From IMG/VR virus record IMGVR_UViG_3300030102_005993, positions 1 through 33,194 of that record: a DNA stretch of 33,194 bases. One strand, given 5' to 3'. The notes beneath the pieces are model-generated. The model did no database searches. It was given only the letters and a program-made list of their open reading frames with translations, and was not told the origin of the DNA. Position numbers and translations under genes: made by a program. Origin of the DNA: a virus. Shown in pieces: positions 19,901 to 28,528 of the stretch; positions within the stretch are counted from its first letter, which is position 1; each line of letters starts with the position of its first letter.

Positions 19901-22900
19901 AAGTGATATTGGTGATATTACAACTGCAAACTCTTATATCAATTGTAATTATAAAAATCAAGTTCAATCCACTAATGGATTTAGAAACACAGATCTGATT
20001 GATTTAAGACCAAGAGTCTCAGATTATACTGTGACTGAAGGTGGTAATTCACCATTTGAATTTGATGGTAGAACTTTTGATAATGGAAATCACAGTTCTA
20101 AGCATATTTTTGCAAGTGATGAATCAACTCTTGTTGCTTATGAATATTATCTGGGAAGAGCAGATAGAGTTTATCTGACCAGAAATGGAGACATTCAAAT
20201 TACTCTTGGTGCTCCATCAGATAGACCAGAACTCCCTGGTATTCTTCCTGGTGGTTTAAATATTGCAAACATCTTCTCTCCTCCATATCTTTTTGATGTA
20301 AAAGATACAAAAATTAAATTTATTGAGCATAAGAGATATCAAATGAATGATATCGCTAGACTTGAGAGAAGAATTAAAAATCTTGAGTATTATACATCAC
20401 TAAATCTTTTAGAACAAAATACACTTAACACATTTGTTGCTGATGCAAATGGATTAAACAGATTTAAATCTGGTATTTTCATTGATAACTTCTCTTCTTA
20501 TACCCCACAAGATGTTACTATTGGTATTAGAAACAGTATTGATCCAGTACAAAAAGTTCTAAGACCTGCTCATTATTCAACTTGTATAAATCTACAAGTT
20601 GGTAGTTCTGCAATTCCTGGAATTGGCACTGCTGCTCAATCAACTATTGATTCTAGATTTGCATCACTTGCTGGTCAAAGAGTTAGAAGATCAGGTAATG
20701 TAATTAGTCTAGATTACACTGAAGTTGCTGAAATATCTCAACCATACGCTACCAGAGTTGAGAATGTAACACCTTTCTTAATTGATTTTTATCAAGGAAG
20801 TGTTGCATTAAATCCAACCACTGATGTTTGGGTAAGCACTCTACCACCTGAAACTAATGATGTTATTATTGAAGGTAATTTTGAATCAATTGCAGCTGCA
20901 CTTCAGGCAGATGTTCAAGATGGTGCAGATGGTCTTAGAACTGGTGTAGCACCTACATTATGGGACTCCTGGGAAACAACTGGTATTAGTCTTGATCTCA
21001 CTGGATCTAATCAAACTGAATCTTTTGCTGCATTCTCTCAAAGAACAGGGCAATCAACAGCATCATTAGGTCTTGGTGGAAACAATGCAACCTTAAGCAC
21101 AATTAATTCAACTACACTTAATGGTGCAATTAACATTGAGCAGAATAGGACAGGTGTTCAGCAGACTGTAAATGAAATTCTTACAGATGCTGAATCATTA
21201 GGAACCAGAATTACCAGTAGATCTATCTCTAACTTTATGAGAGAGAGAAATATTGAATTTACTGGAACTAGAATGAAACCAAATACACAAGTATTTGCTT
21301 TCTTTGATAATGTAAATGTCACTGCTAGATGCACACCTAAATTGATTCAAGTTAATATGAACTCTGGTGTATTCCAAGTTGGTGAAGAGGTTGTTGGAAC
21401 AGTTCCTGGAGCAACTGAGCCAGGATTAAGATTTAGACTTGCTAGTGCAAATCACAAGTATGGTCCTTTCAATAATCCAAGTGATTTTTATGATAGCAAT
21501 CCTTATTTAAGAACTAATAATGTCCCTTCAGTATATTCTGCTCAAAGCACTATTCTCAATGTAGATACAGTAACACTTGCTTCTGAAGAAAATCCAACTT
21601 TTACTGGTCATGTTGTAAATACCATGATACTTCAAGGTCAAACAAGTGGTGCTGAGGCAACAGTTGCAAATGTAAATCTAATTACAGACAGAGTTGGAAC
21701 ACTGCAGGGTTGTTTTGAAGTTCCAGGTGAAAATGACCTGACAATGCAAACCTTTAATACTGGAAGGAATGTATTCAAACTGACCAGTAGTAATATTAAC
21801 AGTAGAATTGAAGGAACTGTTACAACTGAAGCAGAGGAAATCTTCTATTCACAAGGTGATATTGATACCACTGAAGAAGTAACCCTTTCTCTTAGAAATG
21901 CTAGAATTAGCACAGTTGATGTCACACCTGAAAGTCAAACTCTTAATTCTGATGTAGACCTTGATATTATCAATAACACAACTCTAAGACCTACACCTCC
22001 TCCTCCACCACCTCCAGCACCACCAAGACGTGGTGACCCTCTTGCTCAGACTTTTAAAATTGATGCATCAAGTGGAATCTATGCAACTAAGGTTGATCTG
22101 TTCTTCCAAACTAAAGATGATAATCTTCCTGTTACAATACAGATAAGAGAGACCACATTAGGAACTCCCAATAAAACTATTCTTGCATATTCAGAGGTTA
22201 CTCTTGATCCTGATGATGTCAATGTTTCTAATGATGGTGTAGTAGCAACAACATTTAGATTTGAATCACCTGTATATCTTAGAGCTGGTGCTGAATATGC
22301 TTTGGTTGTTCTTGCAAGTGTTACAACTTATAATCTTTGGATCTCAAGACTTGGTGAACCAGATGTAACAACTCTTGCTACAGAGTCTGGTAGAGTATTA
22401 GTAACTGAACAACCAGTTCTTGGATCTCTGTTTAAATCACAAAACTCTTCAGTATGGACACCAAGTCAATATGAAGATATGAAGTTTGTACTTCATAGAG
22501 GAGACTTTGTTGGATCTGGTAATGTTCAATTCTATAATCCTGAACTTGATGATAAGAATGAAGCAATTCCACCTGGTGGAATAGTTGCTGAATCTAGAAA
22601 GGCAAGTGTTGGTATTGGAACAACTGTTAATCAAGATGGTGTTTCTAACCCTCTTGTTATTGGTAATAAAATTATTCAGGTTAACACTGGAGCATCTGGA
22701 TTCCTCAAGAAGTTTGGTGGTATTGCCTCTGGCACACTTGATGTAACAAATAGTGGTATAGGATTTACACCATCAGTTGGATCATTTACTCATACAGGTG
22801 TTGCATTGACTGCTACCACTGGTCTTGGTGTTGATGCTACTGCTGATATTACTATTCTTGATGGTGTTGCTATTGGAGCAACAATCAATGCAGGTGGTAG

Positions 22901-24509
22901 TAATTATTCATTGGGTGATGTTTTAAGTCCTGTAGCATTTGGAACTAGAAAACTTGGCACAGGTATTCAGCTAACAGTTGGTATCATCACATCCCAGAAT
23001 ACACTTCTATTGAATAATGTTCAAGGTGAATTCAGCACTAATGCAAATGATTATCTTGAGTATGATTCAACTGCTGGAACCAGACTTTCAATAAATGCTG
23101 GTGTTGGTGGATCTGTTATTCCTACTGGTTCAACTATTATTAATGATGGACTTCACATTAAAGTCAAGCAAAGAAATCATGGAATGTACTCTACAACAAA
23201 TAGAGTTAAGATTAGAGGACTTAAGGGAACCAATACACCCACAAGTCTCACTCAAAATGTAGCAAGATCAAGTGTTGGTTCAATCTCAATTGCAAACACT
23301 ACTGGTTTTGATACTTTTGAAAATGTTGGTGTATCAAACACTAATCCAGGTTATGTCCAAATTGGAGATGAAATTATCAAATATGAAGGAATCACCTCTG
23401 GAACTGGCACAACTGGAACATTGACTGGCATAGGAAGAGCAGCAGAAGGAATTGCTGCTAGTCATGTAATTAATGACATAGTTACAAAATATGAGTTTAA
23501 TAATGTTTCACTGAGAAGAATTAATACAACTCATAATCTTCAAACTGTAACTAAGACTGATCCACTTGCAATTGACTCTTATCATATTAAAATTGATATG
23601 AGTGCAAATGGAACAGATAGAACTGGAGTAAGCACATTTGTTCCTGGACCTAATTTCCTTACAGATGGTGCAACAAACACTGGTATTGCAAAAGGATCTT
23701 ATAATATCCCATATTCATTAATTGTTCCTGATGTTACTGCTACAACACCTGAGGGTTCATTTATTCTTGCATCAGCAAGAACTATTTCTGAAACATCTGT
23801 TTCAGGTGTTGAGGCATCATTTGTTGATCAGGGATATCAAGATGTTCAGTTTAATCAAAAGAACTATTTTGAGTCTCAAAGAATGGTTGCATCATCAGTA
23901 AATGAAACTGAACAGTTAGCTGGATTATCTGGCAACAAATCATTCACTCTCAATCTTGACCTTTTGACTTATGATACTAGAATTTCACCAATGATTGATC
24001 TTAACCACTCCTCTGTTGTATTTGTTTCTAATAGAGTTGATGGAAAGATTACTGATTTCGCAACTGATCCAAGAGTTGTTGGTATCCCAGAGGATCCTAA
24101 CAGTATGCTTTATGTTACCAAAAATGTCACTCTTGAAAATCCTGCAACATCACTGAAAGTATTCCTTGATGCTTATGTTGCAACTTCAAGTGATGTAAGA
24201 TTATTCTATGCTCTTGACCAAGATGTTAGTGCAAAAGAAACTAAATTTAAACCATTCCCTGGAATCAATAACATTGATACTTATGGTAATGTAATTGATA
24301 TTTCTCTTGCAGATGGAACTCCTGATACTAAGAAGGAAAAGAGTGATAAACTGACTCAAACACCTGCTGTGAATGACTTTACTGAATATAAATTCACCAT
24401 GGATAATCTTCCTCCATTCAAGTCATTTAGACTTAAACTGATTGGAACATCTTCTAATCAAGCATGTGTCCCTCAATTTAGAAACCTTAGAGCATTAGCA
24501 TTAGCATGA
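16932..24509 (+). CDS. Giant DUF4815 baseplate/fibre-base protein (gp9-gp12 position)
   Basis: 2525 residues. The N-terminus (NLNVAPYFDDFDATKNYNKV at 6-25, PIQARELNNIQSILQGQIE at 32-50) is the DUF4815 signature of marine T4-like phages. Further hallmarks are YQMNDIARLERRIKNLEYYT at 1136-1155 (helical), MKPNTQVFAFFDNVNVTARC at about 1445 and a conserved-type ending FRNLRALALA. Residues 1687-1698 form a polyproline hinge. After it comes GDPLAQTFKI and a beta-rich segment (about 1701-1830) that could be a jelly-roll binding domain; that is inference. SGATA/GE-type modules lie near 95-150, 486-526, 886-928 and 1565-1600, and an IGDEIIKY module near 2140-2187. It occupies the place of T4 genes 9 to 12, so it probably forms the outer baseplate and the attachment site of tail fibres. 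The last bases overlap the next start as ATGA. Confidence 0.88.
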   Translation: MPQETNLNVAPYFDDFDATKNYNKVLFKPAFPIQARELNNIQSILQGQIEAMGDNLFKEGSVVIPGNSSYKPRFHCIQIQSEFLGVPVQLYLDSLIGQKITGRTSGVTAKVVTYITNAQSDNGNYTLYLNYEDSSDDGNSTEVFFDDEILTSNTALAFGNSFIAAGEGFANTIISGAAQVGTAFTLSAGIFYLRGNFVTVDNQILILDQYNTLSSYRIGFQIEEKIITADDDNSLYDNASGFNNFTAPGADRFKITATLAKKSLDNFDSQGFVQIAEVNNGRLKNAINNSPRYNVLGNELAKRTFEESGHYYIKELQTKIKESLNDLEGNRGVYFSDQLTQNGANPSDDLMVLQVSPGKAYVRGYETEIKSPQFLDVPKPRTSRTLSNIGVTFDFAPTLAVNNVTGSAPIGFNTTNTLSLRTQRVGEDKFSTVGEEIGRARVYDFALESGAYNATNTNINQWDLSLFDIEFKNQITLNLSTTLQKSTFIQGVKSGASGFINETITGIGHTLFNVRGEFQRGEAISINGDSDQLRFIVDTRQFSLGDVKSVLGFIGSGVGAANTFTADVIQSPILTFDNVSITAASAGISTVSSPSVGGRTFVGVVTTGNIVQFERPGFTDVSFGRVTSIGSTNFEIAGVTTVIGVADGGLPSAGFEANDLKVLTSKLANSPNSSNESGKNTLYSVLPNSNVKSVNLNGASGVIRVKKLVTISSSGETGAIAVDDIDNQTWTSFDEERYSLQNDDGTTQILTKDKFTFNTARTEVTIQGLTGSGSAVLIGTVLQSKLTAKIKRKNIVNKITINKSSDPTSGVDAVGFAGTTLNDGLEYGNYPFGTRVQDDTISLNKPDAYVVHAIFESINVDAPTTPTLTVSNMTGPSANTQDLNIGDVFVGNLSKAKATYLEQLSSSSIAFAYVNDKTFQDGEIISFVDTGVQANVSDILLGSPNITSSFEFDNGQRNDIYDISRLRRRAGAHVPTKQLLIYYGNLDYDPSDIGDITTANSYINCNYKNQVQSTNGFRNTDLIDLRPRVSDYTVTEGGNSPFEFDGRTFDNGNHSSKHIFASDESTLVAYEYYLGRADRVYLTRNGDIQITLGAPSDRPELPGILPGGLNIANIFSPPYLFDVKDTKIKFIEHKRYQMNDIARLERRIKNLEYYTSLNLLEQNTLNTFVADANGLNRFKSGIFIDNFSSYTPQDVTIGIRNSIDPVQKVLRPAHYSTCINLQVGSSAIPGIGTAAQSTIDSRFASLAGQRVRRSGNVISLDYTEVAEISQPYATRVENVTPFLIDFYQGSVALNPTTDVWVSTLPPETNDVIIEGNFESIAAALQADVQDGADGLRTGVAPTLWDSWETTGISLDLTGSNQTESFAAFSQRTGQSTASLGLGGNNATLSTINSTTLNGAINIEQNRTGVQQTVNEILTDAESLGTRITSRSISNFMRERNIEFTGTRMKPNTQVFAFFDNVNVTARCTPKLIQVNMNSGVFQVGEEVVGTVPGATEPGLRFRLASANHKYGPFNNPSDFYDSNPYLRTNNVPSVYSAQSTILNVDTVTLASEENPTFTGHVVNTMILQGQTSGAEATVANVNLITDRVGTLQGCFEVPGENDLTMQTFNTGRNVFKLTSSNINSRIEGTVTTEAEEIFYSQGDIDTTEEVTLSLRNARISTVDVTPESQTLNSDVDLDIINNTTLRPTPPPPPPPAPPRRGDPLAQTFKIDASSGIYATKVDLFFQTKDDNLPVTIQIRETTLGTPNKTILAYSEVTLDPDDVNVSNDGVVATTFRFESPVYLRAGAEYALVVLASVTTYNLWISRLGEPDVTTLATESGRVLVTEQPVLGSLFKSQNSSVWTPSQYEDMKFVLHRGDFVGSGNVQFYNPELDDKNEAIPPGGIVAESRKASVGIGTTVNQDGVSNPLVIGNKIIQVNTGASGFLKKFGGIASGTLDVTNSGIGFTPSVGSFTHTGVALTATTGLGVDATADITILDGVAIGATINAGGSNYSLGDVLSPVAFGTRKLGTGIQLTVGIITSQNTLLLNNVQGEFSTNANDYLEYDSTAGTRLSINAGVGGSVIPTGSTIINDGLHIKVKQRNHGMYSTTNRVKIRGLKGTNTPTSLTQNVARSSVGSISIANTTGFDTFENVGVSNTNPGYVQIGDEIIKYEGITSGTGTTGTLTGIGRAAEGIAASHVINDIVTKYEFNNVSLRRINTTHNLQTVTKTDPLAIDSYHIKIDMSANGTDRTGVSTFVPGPNFLTDGATNTGIAKGSYNIPYSLIVPDVTATTPEGSFILASARTISETSVSGVEASFVDQGYQDVQFNQKNYFESQRMVASSVNETEQLAGLSGNKSFTLNLDLLTYDTRISPMIDLNHSSVVFVSNRVDGKITDFATDPRVVGIPEDPNSMLYVTKNVTLENPATSLKVFLDAYVATSSDVRLFYALDQDVSAKETKFKPFPGINNIDTYGNVIDISLADGTPDTKKEKSDKLTQTPAVNDFTEYKFTMDNLPPFKSFRLKLIGTSSNQACVPQFRNLRALALA
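21990..22025 (+). repeat. Polyproline hinge in the DUF4815 protein
   Basis: Twelve codons encode P-T, seven prolines, then A-P-P (residues 1687-1698), followed by Arg-Arg-Gly-Asp. This is probably a stiff linker separating the baseplate-embedded half from the C-terminal beta-rich, possibly ligand-binding half. Confidence 0.85.
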
Positions 24510-24727
24510 GTTTAATACCAGTTGAAGGCAATAAGAACCTATTGAGAGATGGGAAGACTAATGCTCTAATTAATACTAATAAAGGTGAATTTCAAGCATA
24601 CATAAAAAATAGGGAGAAACTCTTATCTGATAAAGAAAGAGTTGACTCCCTTGAGAAAAAAGTTGATAATTTAAAAGGTGATCTAGATGAAATCAAGTCA
24701 ATGTTAAAAGCAGTAATCAATGGCTAA
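24506..24727 (+). CDS. Small coiled-coil protein, coupled to the DUF4815 gene
   Basis: 73 residues. The start codon overlaps the stop of the preceding gene (ATGA, 24506-24509), a classic translational coupling. The C-terminal half (about residues 36-72, with DSLEKKVDNLKGDLDEIKSM) has heptad-like spacing of Leu, Val and Ile and should form a coiled coil. The N-terminus (SLIPVEGNKNLLRDGKTNAL) has the look of a small conserved virion protein. No family is recognised. Its place between the outer baseplate protein and the neck genes suggests a minor structural or assembly part. The next gene starts inside its last codons. Confidence 0.85.
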   Translation: MSLIPVEGNKNLLRDGKTNALINTNKGEFQAYIKNREKLLSDKERVDSLEKKVDNLKGDLDEIKSMLKAVING

Positions 24728-25103
24728 CAATACAATCACCTTTAATCCAGACTCTAATGTAGCATTTGGTGTAAACCTTACAATATTGGAAGGTGCTGAC
24801 TTTAAGTCTACTTTTAAAGTAAATAAAGAGAATAAATCAGCATTTGATTTAACTGGTTATGCAATTCATGGTAAGATGAAAAAAAGTGTTGCTATTGGGG
24901 CATCTACTGGAGGGATACAAGGATTTACTGCTGGTATAACAAGTGCTGCTGCTGGTGAATTTAATATTTCTCTTACAGATACTATCACACAAGACTTAAA
25001 ACCAGGTAGATATTATTATGATATTAATGTTGTTAGTTCAGCATCAACAGTATATAAGATGGTATCAGGAAATGTGCTGGTAGAGGGGGGTCTCTCCGTC
25101 TAA
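24720..25103 (+). CDS. Small beta-sandwich virion protein (BppU-N-terminus-like)
   Basis: 127 residues. It begins 8 bases inside the preceding gene, again implying coupling. The pattern is a short extended N-terminus, LEGADFKSTFKVN, FDLTGYAIHGKMKKS near 41-55, then GEFNISLTDTITQDLKPGRY and YYDINVV, closing with GNVLVEGG. It matches small phage domains of the upper-baseplate BppU N-terminal type, in which an all-beta fold acts as an adaptor. This is a pattern match from memory and not a proven homology. Its placement next to the DUF4815 protein supports a baseplate adaptor or decoration role. The stop TAA (25101-25103) overlaps the late promoter of gp13. Confidence 0.82.
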   Translation: MANNTITFNPDSNVAFGVNLTILEGADFKSTFKVNKENKSAFDLTGYAIHGKMKKSVAIGASTGGIQGFTAGITSAAAGEFNISLTDTITQDLKPGRYYYDINVVSSASTVYKMVSGNVLVEGGLSV

Positions 25104-25109
25104 TAAATA
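25102..25109 (+). promoter_or_regulatory. Late promoter variant upstream of gp13, overlapping the previous stop
   Basis: AATAAATA, one base from TATAAATA, lies 21 bases before the gp13 ATG and shares bases with the TAA stop of the preceding gene. An AAGGAA purine stretch (25115-25120) about 10 bases before the ATG is the clearest ribosome binding site in the window. Confidence 0.6.
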
Positions 25110-25130
25110 TAGAAAAGGAAATAGTGTATA

Positions 25131-25994
25131 ATGGCACAACCTTCTTCAAGACAAGAACTTATAGATTATTGTTTAAGACAGTTGGGCGCTCCTGTCTTGG
25201 AGATAAATGTTGCTGATGAGCAAGTCCAGGACTTGATGGATGATGCTATTCAATATTTTCAAGAGAGACATTATGATGGTGTTGAGAAGGCATTTCTCAA
25301 GTACCAGATGACTGAAAAAGATATTGAAAGAGGTAAAGCAAGACCACCAGGTGCTAGAAGTGGAGAAACTCAAACAGGTATTACTTCAACCACAGTAAGC
25401 ACCACAGTTGGTGGAGATTCTACAAACTTTGCTTACTATGAAAACAGCAATTATATTCAAATTCCACCTCAAGTAATAGGTATTGAAAAGATCTTTAAAT
25501 ATGATGATGCTCAGTCTATAAGCAGTAGCAATATGTTCAGTTTTAAATATCAACTGTTTTTGAATGATATTTACTACTTTGGAAGCACTGATTTACTTTC
25601 ATATTCAATGTCCATGAGTTATTTGGAAACCATGGATTTTCTTCTGAATACACATAAGAGAATAAGATTCAACATTAGACAAGATAGAATGTATCTAGAT
25701 GTTGATTATGATAATATTAAAGAAGGAGAGTTTATTATCCTTGAGTGTTACAGAGCACTAAATCCTGATGATTATACAAGAGTTTACAATGATCCATTCC
25801 TCAAGAGATATTTAACTGCTCTAATCAAAAGGCAGTGGGGTCAAAATTTAATTAAATTTACTGGTGTGAAACTGCCTGGTGGGGTTGAGTTTAATGGAAG
25901 ACAACTTTATGATGATGGACAAAGAGAGTTAGATGAAATAAAGGTAGAAATGCTAAGTAAATATGAGTTGCCTCCATTTGACATGATAGGTTGA
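25131..25994 (+). CDS. 13: Neck protein gp13 (head completion)
   Basis: 287 residues against 309 in T4. gp13 and gp14 form the neck that closes the DNA-filled head before tail joining. The conserved N-terminal helical region is clear: RQELIDYCLRQLGAPVLEIN near 7-26 and EQVQDLMDDAIQYFQERHYD near 30-49. The C-terminus carries YRALNPDDYTRVYNDPFLKR and LIKRQWGQNLIKFTGVKLPG at about 209-255, also typical. The start is set by the AAGGAA ribosome binding site and the late promoter just upstream. gp14 follows 4 bases after the stop, so the pair is very likely co-translated. Unlike gp14, it has no inserted repeats. Confidence 0.95.
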   Translation: MAQPSSRQELIDYCLRQLGAPVLEINVADEQVQDLMDDAIQYFQERHYDGVEKAFLKYQMTEKDIERGKARPPGARSGETQTGITSTTVSTTVGGDSTNFAYYENSNYIQIPPQVIGIEKIFKYDDAQSISSSNMFSFKYQLFLNDIYYFGSTDLLSYSMSMSYLETMDFLLNTHKRIRFNIRQDRMYLDVDYDNIKEGEFIILECYRALNPDDYTRVYNDPFLKRYLTALIKRQWGQNLIKFTGVKLPGGVEFNGRQLYDDGQRELDEIKVEMLSKYELPPFDMIG

Positions 25995-25998
25995 TATT

Positions 25999-28503
25999 AT
26001 GCTCAATCCATTCTTTCTAAACAACTCTAAGCAAGAGCAAAATCTCATACAAAGTCTTGTCAATGAACAATTGCAGATGTATGGGATTGAGATTTTTTAC
26101 ATCCCTAGAAGGTATGTAACAAAAAATACTGTAATTAGAGAGGTAATACAATCAGAATTTGATAATGCTTATCCAATAGAAGCATATCTTGATAGTTATG
26201 ATGGATATGGTGGGCAAGGAACTTTACTATCAAAGTTTGGTATTCAAGAACAAGATGATTTGACACTTATTGTTTCAAGAGAGAGATATGAGAATTATAT
26301 TTCTCCTCTTATTAAAAATATTCCAAATATTGAGTTAGCTACTAGACCAAAAGAAGGTGATTTAATTTACTTTCCATTAGGTGATAGATTATTTGAAATC
26401 AATTATGTTGAGCATGAGCAACCATTCTATCAATTACAAAAAAATTATGTCTATACTCTGAAGTGTCAACTTTACAGATATGATGATGAAGTTATTGACA
26501 CTGGTGTAGAGACAATTGATGATGAAATTGACCAACTTGGTTTTATACAAAAATTACAATTGATTGGTGTTGCAACTTCAGCATCTGCATCAGTTACTGG
26601 TATTGCATCTGGATGTATAAGAAATATTGAAGTTACTAACATAGGTGGTGGTTATGCAGTAGCACCTGTTGTTGCAATATCATCTGCTCCTGCAGGTGGT
26701 ATTGATGCCAAAGCAGTTGCAATTTTAACAGATGATATTGTTACTTGTGATGGAACAAAAGGAGGATCAGTAAATGCAATACGTATTACTAATCCTGGTG
26801 TTGGATACACTACAATTCCATCAGTTGTTATAGTAGGAAGTGGGGGTGCAACTGCTAAAGTTGTTGGTATTGAGACAATTGGTGGAATTAGATCAATTAA
26901 TGTTAATTCTGGAGGAAATGGATATACTTCAGTGCCAACTGTTGGCATATCTACTCCAACACATGTAGGGGCAGCAGCAACTGCAACTATTGGTGTACCC
27001 ATAAGTGTTGGTGCTGGATCTAGTGTTATTGACACTACTATAAGTGTTGGTGTTGCTACTTATCTTTTCCCTGGTGGCACCACTGGTGGTGTTTTCTATA
27101 AGTCTGCTCCTACTGTTACATTTTCAGATCCAACAGGCACAGGTAATAATGCAACTGCCACAGCAACAATTCAAGATATTGCAATAAGTGGTGGTAGAGT
27201 AAATTCTCTATCAATTACTGATGAAGGCAAGTTCTATACAACAGTTCCTACAGTAACTATATCTGATCCTGGATTAAGTATTGCTTCTGCTACCATAGGA
27301 ATTGCTGGATCATCTATAGACCCAGGTTCTATAGCTTTCAGCACCACAGGTAGAGCATATACAAGTGCTCCAATTGTGGCAATCACCACATCTACTGGTC
27401 AGGATGCACCTACACAACATGCTACTGGTATTGCCACTATTCATCCTATTACAGGTGTAATAACAGCAGTTTCTTTTGACCCTGCTGATGCATGGGCAGT
27501 TGGAACTTCAGCAACTATTGGGGCAGGATATACTGTTGCTCCTAATATTGCTTTTGGATCACCATCACCTGTCCAAGCAACTGCAACTGCAACAATTTCA
27601 ATTGGTGGATCTGTAACAAGTCTTGCTATTGGAAATAGTGGATTTGGATACATATCTGCTCCAACTGTAACCATAGCAGCACCTTCTGGTGTTGGAACAC
27701 AATTCACTGCTACTGGTATTGCTACTATTAGGTTTAATTCTATTTCTACTTCTGGCACATTATCAACTACTTCTACATCAATATCAGGTATTACAACAGA
27801 AGGTATATTAGTTGGTGATAGAGTCAGATTAAGTGTTGGTAGCACAGAACTCTATAACTTTATCCCTGAAGCAACATTTGTAAGTGGTATTGGAGCAGGA
27901 ACAATAACACTTAATCAAGCATCAACAAATGTTGGTATAGCAACTTCAGTATTTGAATTTGGTATTGATCAATGTGGTATAGTAACTGATATTAGTATTA
28001 CATATGGTGGAGGTGGATATTTATCACCACCAACAGTCACTATATCTAATGATCCTATATTTAAAAATTATGTTGATTTAATATCTGGTGTAACTACAGC
28101 AATTGGTGTGGCAAATATGAATGCTGCTGGTGTTGTCACAAGTATATCAATAACAGATAGTGGTAGTCAATATGTACTTACACCAACTGTTCAAATTTCT
28201 GAACCTGTATCCACAAGCACTGGATCATTTATATTCAATGAAGTTGTAACTGGTTCTAGTTCTGGAACAACTGCAAGAGTTAAGTCATATGATGCTGAAA
28301 ATAATATTCTTGAAGTATCAATGATTGATGGTAAATTCACTGTAGGTGAAACAATAACTGGTTCAGAATCAGGTGCTGAACATACCCTAAAAAGTGGAGA
28401 GGAATTTGATACAGTGGATCCATTTGCTGACAATGATGGTATTGAAATTAGAGCAGATGAAATTATTGACTTTACCAAAACAAATCCCTTTGGTATGCCT
28501 TAA
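25999..28503 (+). CDS. 14: Neck protein gp14 with a large GGSGY-repeat insertion
   Basis: 834 residues against 256 in T4. The N-terminal part (about 1-185) is recognisable gp14: PFFLNNSKQEQNLIQSLVNE, IEIFYIPRRYVTKNTVIREV at about 30-49, and the Asp/Tyr-rich YTLKCQLYRYDDEVIDTGVE at about 152-171. The extreme C-terminus (807-834, with EIRADEIIDFTKTNPFG) is also gp14-like. Between them lie about 600 residues made mostly of eight to ten degenerate repeats of the form I...N.G.GY...P.V.I, for example RITNPGVGYTTIPSVVIVG and SITYGGGGYLSPPTVTIS, plus one SGTTA/GETITG module near 743-800. The insertion keeps frame and both ends, so this is elongation and not a fusion error. From memory, other marine T4-like phages have shorter versions. 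The inserted domain should project from the neck. Confidence 0.92.
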   Translation: MLNPFFLNNSKQEQNLIQSLVNEQLQMYGIEIFYIPRRYVTKNTVIREVIQSEFDNAYPIEAYLDSYDGYGGQGTLLSKFGIQEQDDLTLIVSRERYENYISPLIKNIPNIELATRPKEGDLIYFPLGDRLFEINYVEHEQPFYQLQKNYVYTLKCQLYRYDDEVIDTGVETIDDEIDQLGFIQKLQLIGVATSASASVTGIASGCIRNIEVTNIGGGYAVAPVVAISSAPAGGIDAKAVAILTDDIVTCDGTKGGSVNAIRITNPGVGYTTIPSVVIVGSGGATAKVVGIETIGGIRSINVNSGGNGYTSVPTVGISTPTHVGAAATATIGVPISVGAGSSVIDTTISVGVATYLFPGGTTGGVFYKSAPTVTFSDPTGTGNNATATATIQDIAISGGRVNSLSITDEGKFYTTVPTVTISDPGLSIASATIGIAGSSIDPGSIAFSTTGRAYTSAPIVAITTSTGQDAPTQHATGIATIHPITGVITAVSFDPADAWAVGTSATIGAGYTVAPNIAFGSPSPVQATATATISIGGSVTSLAIGNSGFGYISAPTVTIAAPSGVGTQFTATGIATIRFNSISTSGTLSTTSTSISGITTEGILVGDRVRLSVGSTELYNFIPEATFVSGIGAGTITLNQASTNVGIATSVFEFGIDQCGIVTDISITYGGGGYLSPPTVTISNDPIFKNYVDLISGVTTAIGVANMNAAGVVTSISITDSGSQYVLTPTVQISEPVSTSTGSFIFNEVVTGSSSGTTARVKSYDAENNILEVSMIDGKFTVGETITGSESGAEHTLKSGEEFDTVDPFADNDGIEIRADEIIDFTKTNPFGMP
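26617..28206 (+). repeat. Tandem beta-repeat array inside gp14
   Basis: About 530 codons encode eight to ten diverged copies of a unit of some 40-60 residues. Each has a core of (V/I)..I.(I/V)...G.GY...P.V.I, followed by a Gly/Ala/Thr-rich stretch such as GTGNNATATATI or SPVQATATATIS. Copies differ enough at DNA level that exact tandem identity is not obvious by eye, so the array is not a recent slippage product. The region is almost free of CpG. Confidence 0.85.
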
Positions 28504-28509
28504 TAAATA
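28502..28509 (+). promoter_or_regulatory. Late promoter variant upstream of gp15, overlapping the gp14 stop
   Basis: AATAAATA lies immediately on the TAA stop of gp14 (28501-28503) and 19 bases before the gp15 ATG. It has the same TAATAAATA arrangement as the gp13 promoter. The downstream leader is A-rich. Confidence 0.6.
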
Positions 28510-28528
28510 GAAAAAAATAAGTAAGAAA

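Noticed and set aside
27441-27845. Open frame of 134 codons on the - strand inside gp14
   Set aside because: Antisense of the GGSGY repeat array; valine/proline/alanine-rich and repetitive. The gp14 frame has clear homology at both ends and a continuous repeat pattern, so the antisense frame is a shadow.
26617-28206. gp14 repeats as a CRISPR or DNA-level tandem array
   Set aside because: Repeats are conserved in protein sequence only, vary in length and show no constant spacers or DNA identity.
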